Shown here: piece after piece, positions 1 to 5,402 of the stretch
Layout of the letters: the number at the start of each line of letters is the position of its first letter
How positions within the stretch are numbered: position 1 is the stretch's first letter
NCBI GenBank assembly: GCA_947500965.1
Contig: CANMWW010000070.1
Coordinates: 1 to 8,372, forward strand
Direction: 5' to 3'
Length of the DNA: 8,372 bases
Origin: Alphaproteobacteria bacterium
GTDB taxonomy: Bacteria > Pseudomonadota > Alphaproteobacteria > CACIAM-22H2
Position numbers and translations under genes: made by a program
Notes under the pieces: generated by a model
What the model saw: the letters and a program-made list of their open reading frames with translations, nothing else
What the model was told of the DNA's origin: nothing
Databases searched by the model: none

Positions 1-30
1 CTCGCTCATCCAATACAGCGACGATCCCAT
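1..30 (-). CDS. Transposase, first 10 codons only (probable IS5 family)
   Basis: On the minus strand an ATG at 30-28 opens a frame that runs off the left edge, giving MGSSLYWMSE. A Shine-Dalgarno GGGAGG (plus-strand CCTCCC at 36-41) sits 5 nt upstream, which is ideal spacing. The 'YWMSE' start resembles the N-terminus of IS5-type DDE transposases, which often begin with a Tyr-Trp-Leu-(S/T)-(E/D) segment before the DDE domain. Nothing of the catalytic domain is visible, so function is inferred from this short N-terminus, the ribosome binding site and the IS-like end behind it. Whether the transposase is intact cannot be judged. Confidence 0.45.
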   Translation of the reverse strand, partial: MGSSLYWMSE

Positions 31-106
31 GCCAACCTCCCAATTCGCCGGGGAGAAGCGAATCACAGGACCGCCTAACCGCCAATGCCTTATTGAGTAC
101 TGACCC
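1..106 (-). mobile_element. Partial insertion sequence, probably IS5 family (one end only)
   Basis: The first ~105 bases are about 56% GC by hand count, visibly lower than the rest of the window. Read on the minus strand, the outer end (106 down to 89) is GGGTCAGTACTCAATAAG. It starts with GG and ends in AATAAG, like the terminal repeats of IS5 itself as I recall them. Inward lie ~60 untranslated bases, a good ribosome binding site, and a transposase-like start reading leftward off the window. Next to the end is CTAG (106-109), which fits the YTAR-type targets of IS5 relatives. Family assignment rests on memory of end and N-terminal patterns, not on a search. The other end and any target duplication lie outside the window. 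Confidence 0.55.
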
Positions 107-485
107 TAGCTGGCCTGCGCAGTCCGGCTTCCCGGCGCCGGCTGGCGGATGCGCTGCCGCACGACCGGGAAGCGGATGCGCGACGCGGGAAAGGACGTGG
201 CTCCTTCCCCGGCCTCCGGCACCATTGCCCTCCCCGTCGCCGCGCTTCCGCGCGGCGCCACCCCTCCCATCCGCGCTCCGCGCGGACGGGAGGGGAGCGG
301 GGAAAGGCCACGCAGGCTCCTCCCCTGGCCGCGCGGCAGCGCGGCTGGGGGAGGTGGCGCGCGCCGAAGGCGCGCGACGGAGGGGGCATGCGTCTCCTGC
401 TCCGCGCGTGGTCGATGCGAGACCCCGCGCCCGCGCCCGCGTGCCTCGCCCGGCCGCTTGCGTTCGTCCCTCGTCGAACCTCGCC
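107..485. other. Gene-free, stem-loop-rich intergenic region
   Basis: I see no credible coding region in these ~380 bases. Open frames here continue into shadows of the neighbouring gene and lack ribosome binding sites and recognisable domains. The region holds many GC-rich inverted repeats. Arms at 128-135/165-172 (CTTCCCGG/CCGGGAAG) and 187-195/202-209 (GGGAAAGGA/TCCTTCCC with a one-base bulge) precede the larger paired element at about 223-390. From 391 to 485 I see only GC-rich sequence, including a short CGCGCCCGCGCCCG tract near 425-440. The region lies downstream of the minus-strand CorC-like gene, so some hairpins could help end its transcript, but none is followed by a T-run. Confidence 0.6.
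223..390. repeat. Inverted pair of two-hairpin repeat units (REP/BIME-like)
   Basis: Unit 1 (about 223-298) has a small hairpin with arms 238-244/251-257 (CGCCGCG/CGCGGCG), then a large one with arms 261-275/281-295 (15 nt each, one mismatch, loop CTCCG). Unit 2 (about 315-390) has the same parts in opposite order and orientation. Its large hairpin has arms 319-333/340-354 (15 nt, fully paired if two G-U wobbles are allowed), and its small hairpin has arms 358-365/369-376 (CGCGCGCC/GGCGCGCG, loop GAA). The reverse complement of unit 2 lines up with unit 1 through GCCC..TCC..CGTCGC, then GCGCCACC, then the CTCCC stem. GGGGGAGGTGGCGCGC followed by a second palindrome and GGAGGGGG is, from memory, a common intergenic repeat type in alphaproteobacterial genomes. 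Copy number elsewhere cannot be seen here. Confidence 0.7.
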
Positions 486-1790
486 CTAGCCGCGGTGGCG
501 CGGCTTCAGGCGCTGCGCGAGCAGCTTGTCGACCCGCCTGCCGTCCATGTCGACGACCTCGATGCGCCAGCCCTCGACGTCGACATGCTCGCCCGCCGCG
601 GGCACGCGCTTGAGCGCGTAGAGCACCAGCCCCGCGAGCGTGTGGTACTGGCGGTCCTCCGGCAGCTCGAGATGCAGCAGCTCGGCCGCCTCCACGACGT
701 CCATCGCGCCGTCGAGCAGCCAGGTGCCGTCCTCGCGGCGCGTCGCCGGCGTGGCGCTGGCCTCGGCGCCCGGGGGCGCGGCGAAGTCCCCCGCGATGGC
801 CGACAGGATGTCCATCGCGGTGACCAGCCCCTCGAAATGGCCGTACTCGTCGTGCACCGCCGCCATGCCCAGCGGCGCGGCGCGCAGCCGCTCCAGCGCG
901 TCGAGCGTGTCGAGCGTGTCGGGGATCACCGGCGGCTGGTGGAGCAGCGCGCGGACCTCGAGCGGCCGCCCGTCGATCAGCGCGTCGAGCATGTCCTTCA
1001 CGTGCAGGACGCCCACGAGCCGCTCGGGCGAACCGTCGCAGACCGGCAGGCGCGCATGCGCGCTCGAGCGGATGCGCGCGCGGATGTCCTCGTCCGACGC
1101 GTGCACGTCGATCCACTCGATCTCCATGCGCGGCGTCATCACCGCGCGCACCGGCCGGTCGCCCAGGCGCATGACGCCGGCGATCATCCGACGCTCCTGC
1201 GGCTCGACGATGCCCGCGCTCTCCGCCTCGGCGACCAGCGCGCGGATCTCGTCCTCGGTGACGCCCGAGGCCGCGTCGCCGCCCTCGCCGAGCGCGCGCA
1301 GCGCGAGCCGGCTGGCGCGCGACAGCAGCGCGACGAAGGGCGCGGCGACGCGCGACAGCACGGCCATCGGCCCGGCGGCGATGCAGGCGATCGCCTCGGC
1401 GTTGCGCAGCGCGATCTGCTTGGGCACGAGCTCGCCCGCGACCACGGACAGGAAGGTGATCGCGCCGATGACGACCCCGTAGCCGGCCGCGTCCGCGGCA
1501 CCCGCGGCGAGGCCGAGGCCGCGCAGGAACTCCGCCATCTGCGCGCCGAGCGAGGCGCCGCTGACCGCGCCGGCGACGATGCCCACGAGCGTGATGCCGA
1601 TCTGCACGGTCGACAGGAAGCGGCCCGGGTCGGCGTTCAGCTCGAGCGCCAGCGCCGCGCCCCGCCGCCCGGCATCGGCCATCATCTGCAGCTTCCCGCG
1701 CCGCGACGACACGACGGCGAGCTCGGACATGGCGAGCATCCCGTTGAGCAGGACGAGGGCGAGGACGACGAGCAGCTCGGCGAGAAGCAT
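486..1790 (-). CDS. CNNM/CBS-domain membrane protein, HlyC/CorC family
   Basis: A 434-residue protein of typical length and architecture for the family. Residues 1-~165 form the membrane DUF21/CNNM domain, with hydrophobic segments near 2-22, 62-80, 104-120 and 132-157, and family motifs MSELAVVSS (21-29) and GELVPK (119-124). A CBS pair follows at about 215-335, opening with VMTPR (217-221). The C-terminal CorC_HlyC domain covers about 350-428. Relatives act at the inner membrane in Mg2+/Co2+ transport or efflux, and CBS pairs commonly bind adenine nucleotides. The historical label 'hemolysin' is misleading. The ATG at 1790 is preceded by AAAGGAA (plus strand 1794-1800). The gene ends in TAG. 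It lies 27 nt downstream of mmcB on the same strand and is probably co-transcribed with it. Family is certain; the ion transported is not. Confidence 0.93.
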   Translation of the reverse strand: MLLAELLVVLALVLLNGMLAMSELAVVSSRRGKLQMMADAGRRGAALALELNADPGRFLSTVQIGITLVGIVAGAVSGASLGAQMAEFLRGLGLAAGAADAAGYGVVIGAITFLSVVAGELVPKQIALRNAEAIACIAAGPMAVLSRVAAPFVALLSRASRLALRALGEGGDAASGVTEDEIRALVAEAESAGIVEPQERRMIAGVMRLGDRPVRAVMTPRMEIEWIDVHASDEDIRARIRSSAHARLPVCDGSPERLVGVLHVKDMLDALIDGRPLEVRALLHQPPVIPDTLDTLDALERLRAAPLGMAAVHDEYGHFEGLVTAMDILSAIAGDFAAPPGAEASATPATRREDGTWLLDGAMDVVEAAELLHLELPEDRQYHTLAGLVLYALKRVPAAGEHVDVEGWRIEVVDMDGRRVDKLLAQRLKPRHRG

Positions 1791-1817
1791 TGGTTCCTTT
1801 CCTGGGGGCGCTGGCGC

Positions 1818-2312
1818 TCAGCGCCCGTGGTCGAGGCCGTCTTCGGGATCGGCGACGCCGCGGCGCCAGCGATCCGCGGCCATGCGCGCCAGCCTGACGA
1901 GGATCTGCCGGCGGCGCGCGGGCGCGAGCGGCGCCGGACCGGGTGCGGGCGGGCGCAGCGCATGCGCGCCATGGCCGTCGCAGACCAGAAGCCCCGCCTC
2001 GGCGGGCAGGATGGCGACCGGGAAACCGGGGCCGACGGCGAAGGCGAAGAGGTCGCAATGCTCCAGGTAGGCGCGCCACTTGCGGTCGGCGCGGAAGTCG
2101 GCGACCGAGGACTTCACCTCGGCGATCAGGATGCGCCCGCCCTCGTCGATGCCCATGACGTCGGCGCGATGCCCGGTGGCGAGCGGCACCTCGGTCAGGC
2201 AGCGCCAGCCCTCGCGGTCGAGGCCGCGCATGAGCCCGCGCGCGATGTCGTCGGCGGCGAGCCTGCGGTCGGAGGAAGCCGGTCCCTGGTCCATGGTCGA
2301 GCGCGGGACCAT
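1818..2312 (-). CDS. mmcB: MmcB-family DNA repair protein (PD-(D/E)XK-like)
   Basis: A 164-residue protein matching the MmcB family (formerly a DUF), named for mitomycin C sensitivity of Caulobacter mutants. A compact restriction-endonuclease-like core is visible: Glu41 in LTEVPL, Asp51 in HRADVMG, then Glu65-x-Lys67 in IAEVKSS, i.e. D-x13-E-x-K. The conserved stretch DFRADRKWRAY (72-82) and the CDLFAFAV strand (86-93) are typical of the family. The C-terminus (120-164) is Pro/Ala/Arg-rich and not recognisable. The likely role is cytoplasmic repair of DNA damage, possibly as a nuclease. ATG 2312 was chosen; the in-frame ATG at 2294 is equally possible because neither has a strong Shine-Dalgarno. 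Caulobacter mmcB is reported as SOS-regulated, but I see no GTTC-N7-GTTC LexA box in the 74 bases upstream. It leads a probable two-gene transcript with the CorC-like gene. Confidence 0.85.
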   Translation of the reverse strand: MVPRSTMDQGPASSDRRLAADDIARGLMRGLDREGWRCLTEVPLATGHRADVMGIDEGGRILIAEVKSSVADFRADRKWRAYLEHCDLFAFAVGPGFPVAILPAEAGLLVCDGHGAHALRPPAPGPAPLAPARRRQILVRLARMAADRWRRGVADPEDGLDHGR

Positions 2313-2386
2313 AGCACGCCCCGGCGCGCCGCGTGCGCGCCCGCCGGGGCCTTGCCGGGCAGGGGGCGATGGGCTAATCCGCGACC
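2313..2386. promoter_or_regulatory. Divergent promoter region between mmcB and the response regulator
   Basis: These 74 bases separate two divergent transcripts, so promoters for both should lie here. A perfect 8-bp inverted repeat, GCCCCGGC (2318-2325) and GCCGGGGC (2343-2350), is spaced by 17 nt. GGCGCG (2323-2328) and CGCGCC (2336-2341) form an alternative inner stem. It could be an operator for the adjacent OmpR-type regulator or an RNA hairpin. OmpR-family sites are more often direct repeats, so that role is uncertain. No alphaproteobacterial LexA box is present. Confidence 0.5.
2352..2380 (+). promoter_or_regulatory. Weak candidate promoter for the response-regulator operon
   Basis: TTGCCG at 2352-2357 and TAATCC at 2375-2380 are 17 nt apart, the usual spacing for a housekeeping sigma factor. 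The -35 matches 4 of 6 consensus bases, but the -10 only 2 of 6. A start site about 7 nt beyond the -10 would fall at or next to the ATG at 2387, giving a leaderless mRNA. That would fit the lack of a Shine-Dalgarno close to this ATG. The match is poor enough to be chance. Confidence 0.2.
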
Positions 2387-3067
2387 ATGCGTTTCCTGCT
2401 CGTCGAGGACGATCCCGAGGTCGCGCGTTTCGTGGTCAAGGGCCTCGCCGAGGCGGGCCATGTCGTCGAGCTCGCGCCGGATGGGCGCGAGGGCCTCTAC
2501 CGCGCCACCGGCGAGAGCTTCGACGCGATCGTGGTCGATCGCATGCTGCCGGGCGGCCTGGACGGCCTGTCGATGGTCGAGACGCTGCGCCGTGCGGGCA
2601 ACCAGACGCCGGTCCTCATCCTCTCGGCGCTGGGCCAGGTCGACGAGCGCGTGCGCGGCCTCAAGGCCGGCGGCGACGACTACCTCACCAAGCCCTTCGC
2701 CTTCTCCGAGCTGCAGGCGCGGCTGGAGGCGATCCTGCGCCGCGGCAGCGCCAAGGCGGTGGAGACCGTGCTGCGCGTCGCCGACCTCGAGTTCGACCTG
2801 CTGTCGCGCGAGGTCCGCCGCGCGGGCCGCAGGCTCGAGCTGCTGCCGCGCGAGATGCGGCTGCTGGAATACCTGATGCGGCATGCCGGGCAGGTGGTGA
2901 CCCGCACCATGCTGCTCGAGGCGGTGTGGGACTACCATTTCGACCCGCAGACCAACGTCATCGACGTCCATGTCAGCCGCCTGCGCCAGAAGCTCGACAA
3001 GGGCTTCGCGCGGCCCCTGATCCACACGATCCGCGGCGCGGGCTACAGCCTGCGCGCGGAGCCCTGA
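2387..3067 (+). CDS. Two-component response regulator, OmpR/PhoB family
   Basis: A 226-residue cytoplasmic DNA-binding response regulator of standard length. The receiver domain (1-~118) has the acidic pocket Glu7-Asp8-Asp9, phosphoacceptor Asp51 in VVDRMLPGGLDG, Ser80 as the switch residue, and Lys102 in the YLTKPF motif. The winged-helix output domain (~128-223) shows LLPREMRLLEYLMRHAG, VWDYHFDPQTNVIDVHVSRLR and the ending IHTIRGAGYSLR. By pattern it is closest to the CopR/CusR/QseB-like branch, but that does not fix the signal. The ATG gives a normal family start (MRFLLVEDDP), with no good Shine-Dalgarno; the nearest G-rich run (2362-2367) is about 19 nt away. The partner kinase gene begins 11 nt after the stop. 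The regulator opens a six-gene plus-strand run, so it may control that run and itself. Confidence 0.95.
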   Translation: MRFLLVEDDPEVARFVVKGLAEAGHVVELAPDGREGLYRATGESFDAIVVDRMLPGGLDGLSMVETLRRAGNQTPVLILSALGQVDERVRGLKAGGDDYLTKPFAFSELQARLEAILRRGSAKAVETVLRVADLEFDLLSREVRRAGRRLELLPREMRLLEYLMRHAGQVVTRTMLLEAVWDYHFDPQTNVIDVHVSRLRQKLDKGFARPLIHTIRGAGYSLRAEP

Positions 3068-3078
3068 CGCGCACGGCC

Positions 3079-4419
3079 GTGCTGCGCTCGACGGTCCTGC
3101 GCCTCGCGGTCGGCTACGCCGCGCTCTTCGCGGGCTCGGCGCTGCTGCTCGCCGGCTACATCTACTGGACGACCGAGCGCTATTTCGTGCGACAGACCGA
3201 GAAGACGGTGGTCGCCAGCGCCGACGCGCTGCTCGAGCGCTTCCGCGGCGGCGGCATCCCGGCGCTCGCCCGCGCGATCGAGACGCGGCTGGCGGACGAG
3301 GCCGACGACGACGAGATCCTTGCGCTGGTCGACGATTCGCGCCGCGTCGTCGCGGGGAACCTCGAGGGCGCGCCCGCCGAGACGCGCGCGACCTGGTTCG
3401 ACCTCGAGATCCTCCGTCGCCCCGTGAACTCCACGGCGCGGATGCTGCGCCTGCCGGTGGGCGAGGCGCACGTCCTCTATGTCGGCCGCGACAACCAGGT
3501 GCGGCTCGACATGCGCAAGGTCGTCGCCGACTCGCTCGCCTGGTCGATCGCGATGACGGTGGCGCTGTCGATCCTCGTCGGGTTCCTGGCGCGCCACCTG
3601 CTCGCGCGGCGGCTGGCGCGCATCTCGGGCGTCGCCGACCGCGTCGTGCTCGGCGACCTCTCGACGCGCGTGAAGCTGACCGGGGCGGGCGACGAGTTCG
3701 ACCGGCTCTCCGGCGACATCAACCTGATGCTCGACCGCATCTCGGAGCTGATGGACGGCGTGCGCCAGGTCTCCAACGCGATCGCCCACGACCTGCGCAC
3801 GCCGCTGGCGCGGCTGCGCGGGCGGCTGGAGGCGGCGCTGCGCGATTCGGACTCGCCCGAGCGCTTCCGCGCCACCGCCGAGGCGGCGCTGCAGGAGCTC
3901 GACCAGGTCGTGCGCATCTTCGAGGCGCTGCTGCGCATCGCGGAGATCGAGGCCGGCCATCGCCGCGCCGCCTTCGCGCCGGTCGACGCCGCGGCGCTCG
4001 CCGCCGACGTCGCGGAGCTCTACCAGCCGCTCGCCGAGCAGCGCGGCCTCGCGCTCGAGGTCGACCTCGCGCCCGCGACCTGCACGGGCGACCGCACGCT
4101 GGTCGCGCAGGCGCTGGCGAACCTCGTCGACAACGCGATCAAGCACGCGCGGCCGGGCGGCCATGTGCGCGTGCGCTCCGCGACGCGCGAGGGCAGCGTC
4201 GAGCTGGTGGTCGAGGACGACGGCCCGGGCATCCCGGAGGGCGAGCGCGACAAGGTCGTGCGGCGCTTCTACCGGCTCGAGCCCAGCCGCGGCACGCCCG
4301 GCAGCGGGCTTGGCCTCAGCCTCGTCGTCTCCGTGGCGAGGCTCCATGGCGGCCGGCTCGACCTCGAGGACGCGGGGCCCGGGCTGCGGGCGCGGCTGGT
4401 CCTGCCGGCCAATGCATGA
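3079..4419 (+). CDS. Sensor histidine kinase, HAMP-containing
   Basis: A 446-residue inner-membrane kinase and partner of the preceding regulator. Order: TM1 about 9-29, a periplasmic region about 30-153, TM2 about 154-175, a HAMP domain about 176-228, the dimerisation/phosphoacceptor H-box SNAIAHDLRTPLARLR with His237, then the ATPase domain with N-box LANLVDNAIKHA (Asn352), G1 DDGPGIP (380-386), F-box RRFYRLE (395-401) and G2 GSGLGLSL (408-415). The periplasmic part has no recognisable ligand domain, no Cys and only one His (131), which gives no sign of a soft-metal site. No ATG lies near the N-terminus. GTG 3079 is the best start, with translation probably coupled to the upstream gene; GGAG at 3058-3061 is too far for a classical site. 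The dioxygenase gene starts 19 nt downstream. Class certain; signal unknown. Confidence 0.93.
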   Translation: MLRSTVLRLAVGYAALFAGSALLLAGYIYWTTERYFVRQTEKTVVASADALLERFRGGGIPALARAIETRLADEADDDEILALVDDSRRVVAGNLEGAPAETRATWFDLEILRRPVNSTARMLRLPVGEAHVLYVGRDNQVRLDMRKVVADSLAWSIAMTVALSILVGFLARHLLARRLARISGVADRVVLGDLSTRVKLTGAGDEFDRLSGDINLMLDRISELMDGVRQVSNAIAHDLRTPLARLRGRLEAALRDSDSPERFRATAEAALQELDQVVRIFEALLRIAEIEAGHRRAAFAPVDAAALAADVAELYQPLAEQRGLALEVDLAPATCTGDRTLVAQALANLVDNAIKHARPGGHVRVRSATREGSVELVVEDDGPGIPEGERDKVVRRFYRLEPSRGTPGSGLGLSLVVSVARLHGGRLDLEDAGPGLRARLVLPANA

Positions 4420-4424
4420 GCGGG

Positions 4425-4430
4425 AAGGGG
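4425..4430 (+). promoter_or_regulatory. Ribosome binding site setting the dioxygenase start
   Basis: AAGGGG lies 8 nt before the ATG at 4439. This favours 4439 over the in-frame ATG at 4412, which overlaps the kinase stop by 8 nt and has no Shine-Dalgarno. Confidence 0.6.
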
Positions 4431-4438
4431 AATGCGCG

Positions 4439-5380
4439 ATGACAGCGATGAAGACGCCGGTGCCCGATGACCTGCGCGCGGTGCGCGTCGCCGGCCGTGC
4501 CATCCCCGACGGGATGCTGGGCACGCTGCACGAGGTCGACGCGGCCGTGGCGCGCGCGGCGCCCGCGACGCTGGCCGCTTGCCTCGCGCGGCATGGCCAC
4601 GTGCTGGTGCGCGGCGGCCTCGACCGCCGCGCCGTGCGCGCGGCGCGCGAGGAGGTCTTCGCGCGCCTGGCCGCGGTGGGCGAGATCGCGCAGCCCGTCG
4701 CTGACGGCGTCGCGACCGGGACGAGCCGGCGCGCCGAGCTCCATCCGGACGCCGGCGCCTTCTGGCGCGGCGTGTGCGAGGGCCCGCGCCTGCGCGCGGT
4801 GTCGCATGGCGCGCGGCTGGGCGCGCTCGCCGCCGCCATCCTCGGGCGGCCGGCGATCCCCTTCGACTTCCTGTGGCTGCGCACGATGGTCGGCGGGCGC
4901 GCGAGCCCGCTGCATTTCGACCATGTCTACATGAACCGCGGCTCGCCCGACGTGCTCACCGCATGGATCCCGCTCGGCGACGTGCCGCCGGAGGCGGGGC
5001 CCATCCTCTTCGTCGAGGGCTCGAACCGCTTCGAGGACGTGGTGTCGCGCTATCGCGGCCTCGACGTCGACCGCGACGCCATGCCCGGCTCCTTCCCCGA
5101 GGACGCGATCGGCTTCGCGTCGGCGCGCGGCGCGCGGCTGCTGACCTCGTCCTTCGCCGCCGGCGACGTGCTGCTCTTCGACATGTTCTCGCTGCACGGG
5201 TCCTGCGATAATGTGATGGAAGGCGATCGCGTCCGCCTGTCCTGCGACGTGCGCTGGCAACCTGCCGCGGACGCGCGCGACGAGCGCTGGTTCGGCGATC
5301 CGCCGCCGGGCCACGGTGGGCGCGGCTATGGCGGGCTCAACGGCGCGCGGCCGCTGGGAGAGGCTTACGCGGCGCGCTGA
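4439..5380 (+). CDS. Phytanoyl-CoA dioxygenase (PhyH) family Fe(II)/2-oxoglutarate oxygenase
   Basis: A 313-residue cytoplasmic protein of usual PhyH-family length. The iron-binding facial triad is visible as His159-x-Asp161 (in SPLHFDHVYM) and distal His253 (in DMFSLHGS). An Arg 11-13 residues further on (264 or 266, in GDRVRLSCDVRW) is well placed to bind the 2-oxoglutarate carboxylate. Other family features are the ...LTAWIPLGDVPPEAGPILFVEGSN... segment (173-196, central jelly-roll strands) and a C-terminal GHGGRGYGGLNGARPLGEAY tail. Such enzymes hydroxylate small molecules using O2 and 2-oxoglutarate; hydroxylating an N- or O-methyl group releases formaldehyde. The substrate cannot be read from sequence. 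The gene sits between the kinase (19 nt) and the TIM-barrel gene (22 nt), upstream of two formaldehyde-oxidation genes. That suggests, but does not prove, a demethylase-type role. Confidence 0.85.
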   Translation: MTAMKTPVPDDLRAVRVAGRAIPDGMLGTLHEVDAAVARAAPATLAACLARHGHVLVRGGLDRRAVRAAREEVFARLAAVGEIAQPVADGVATGTSRRAELHPDAGAFWRGVCEGPRLRAVSHGARLGALAAAILGRPAIPFDFLWLRTMVGGRASPLHFDHVYMNRGSPDVLTAWIPLGDVPPEAGPILFVEGSNRFEDVVSRYRGLDVDRDAMPGSFPEDAIGFASARGARLLTSSFAAGDVLLFDMFSLHGSCDNVMEGDRVRLSCDVRWQPAADARDERWFGDPPPGHGGRGYGGLNGARPLGEAYAAR

Positions 5381-5402
5381 CGCGCCCGCACGGGAGGGGA
5401 CG

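Noticed and set aside
2..103. C-terminal tail of a plus-strand gene ending at TGA 101-103
   Set aside because: A 33-codon open stretch exists, but its sequence is not recognisable. The minus-strand reading, with ATG, ideal Shine-Dalgarno and IS-like end, explains the same bases better.
319..376. Classical intrinsic terminator for the CorC-like gene
   Set aside because: The hairpins are strong, but no T-run follows them on either strand, and they start over 100 nt beyond the stop codon. A role in ending transcription stays possible but unsupported.
223..390. CRISPR array
   Set aside because: The repeats are two inverted palindromic units with diverged sequence. There are no regularly spaced direct repeats with unique spacers, and no cas genes.
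106..2079. 657-codon minus-strand frame overlapping the CorC-like gene and the repeats
   Set aside because: It is in the wrong frame relative to the CNNM/CBS protein, low in complexity, and passes through the stem-loop region. No motif or ribosome binding site supports it.
93..2876. Very long plus-strand open frame (927 codons) across the left half
   Set aside because: It runs antisense to mmcB and the CorC-like gene and out of frame with the regulator. The product is a low-complexity Arg/Ala/Pro/His-rich chain without domains, as expected for shadow frames in GC-rich DNA.
3043..4884. 613-codon minus-strand frame opposite the kinase and dioxygenase
   Set aside because: The opposite strand encodes complete, motif-bearing proteins. 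This frame is Arg/Ala-rich shadow sequence without recognisable domains.
5316..5402. Upstream in-frame ATG extension of the TIM-barrel protein
   Set aside because: It would overlap the dioxygenase by 65 nt, adds an Arg/Gly/Ala-rich stretch, and has no ribosome binding site. ATG 5403 has GGGAGG at 5 nt.
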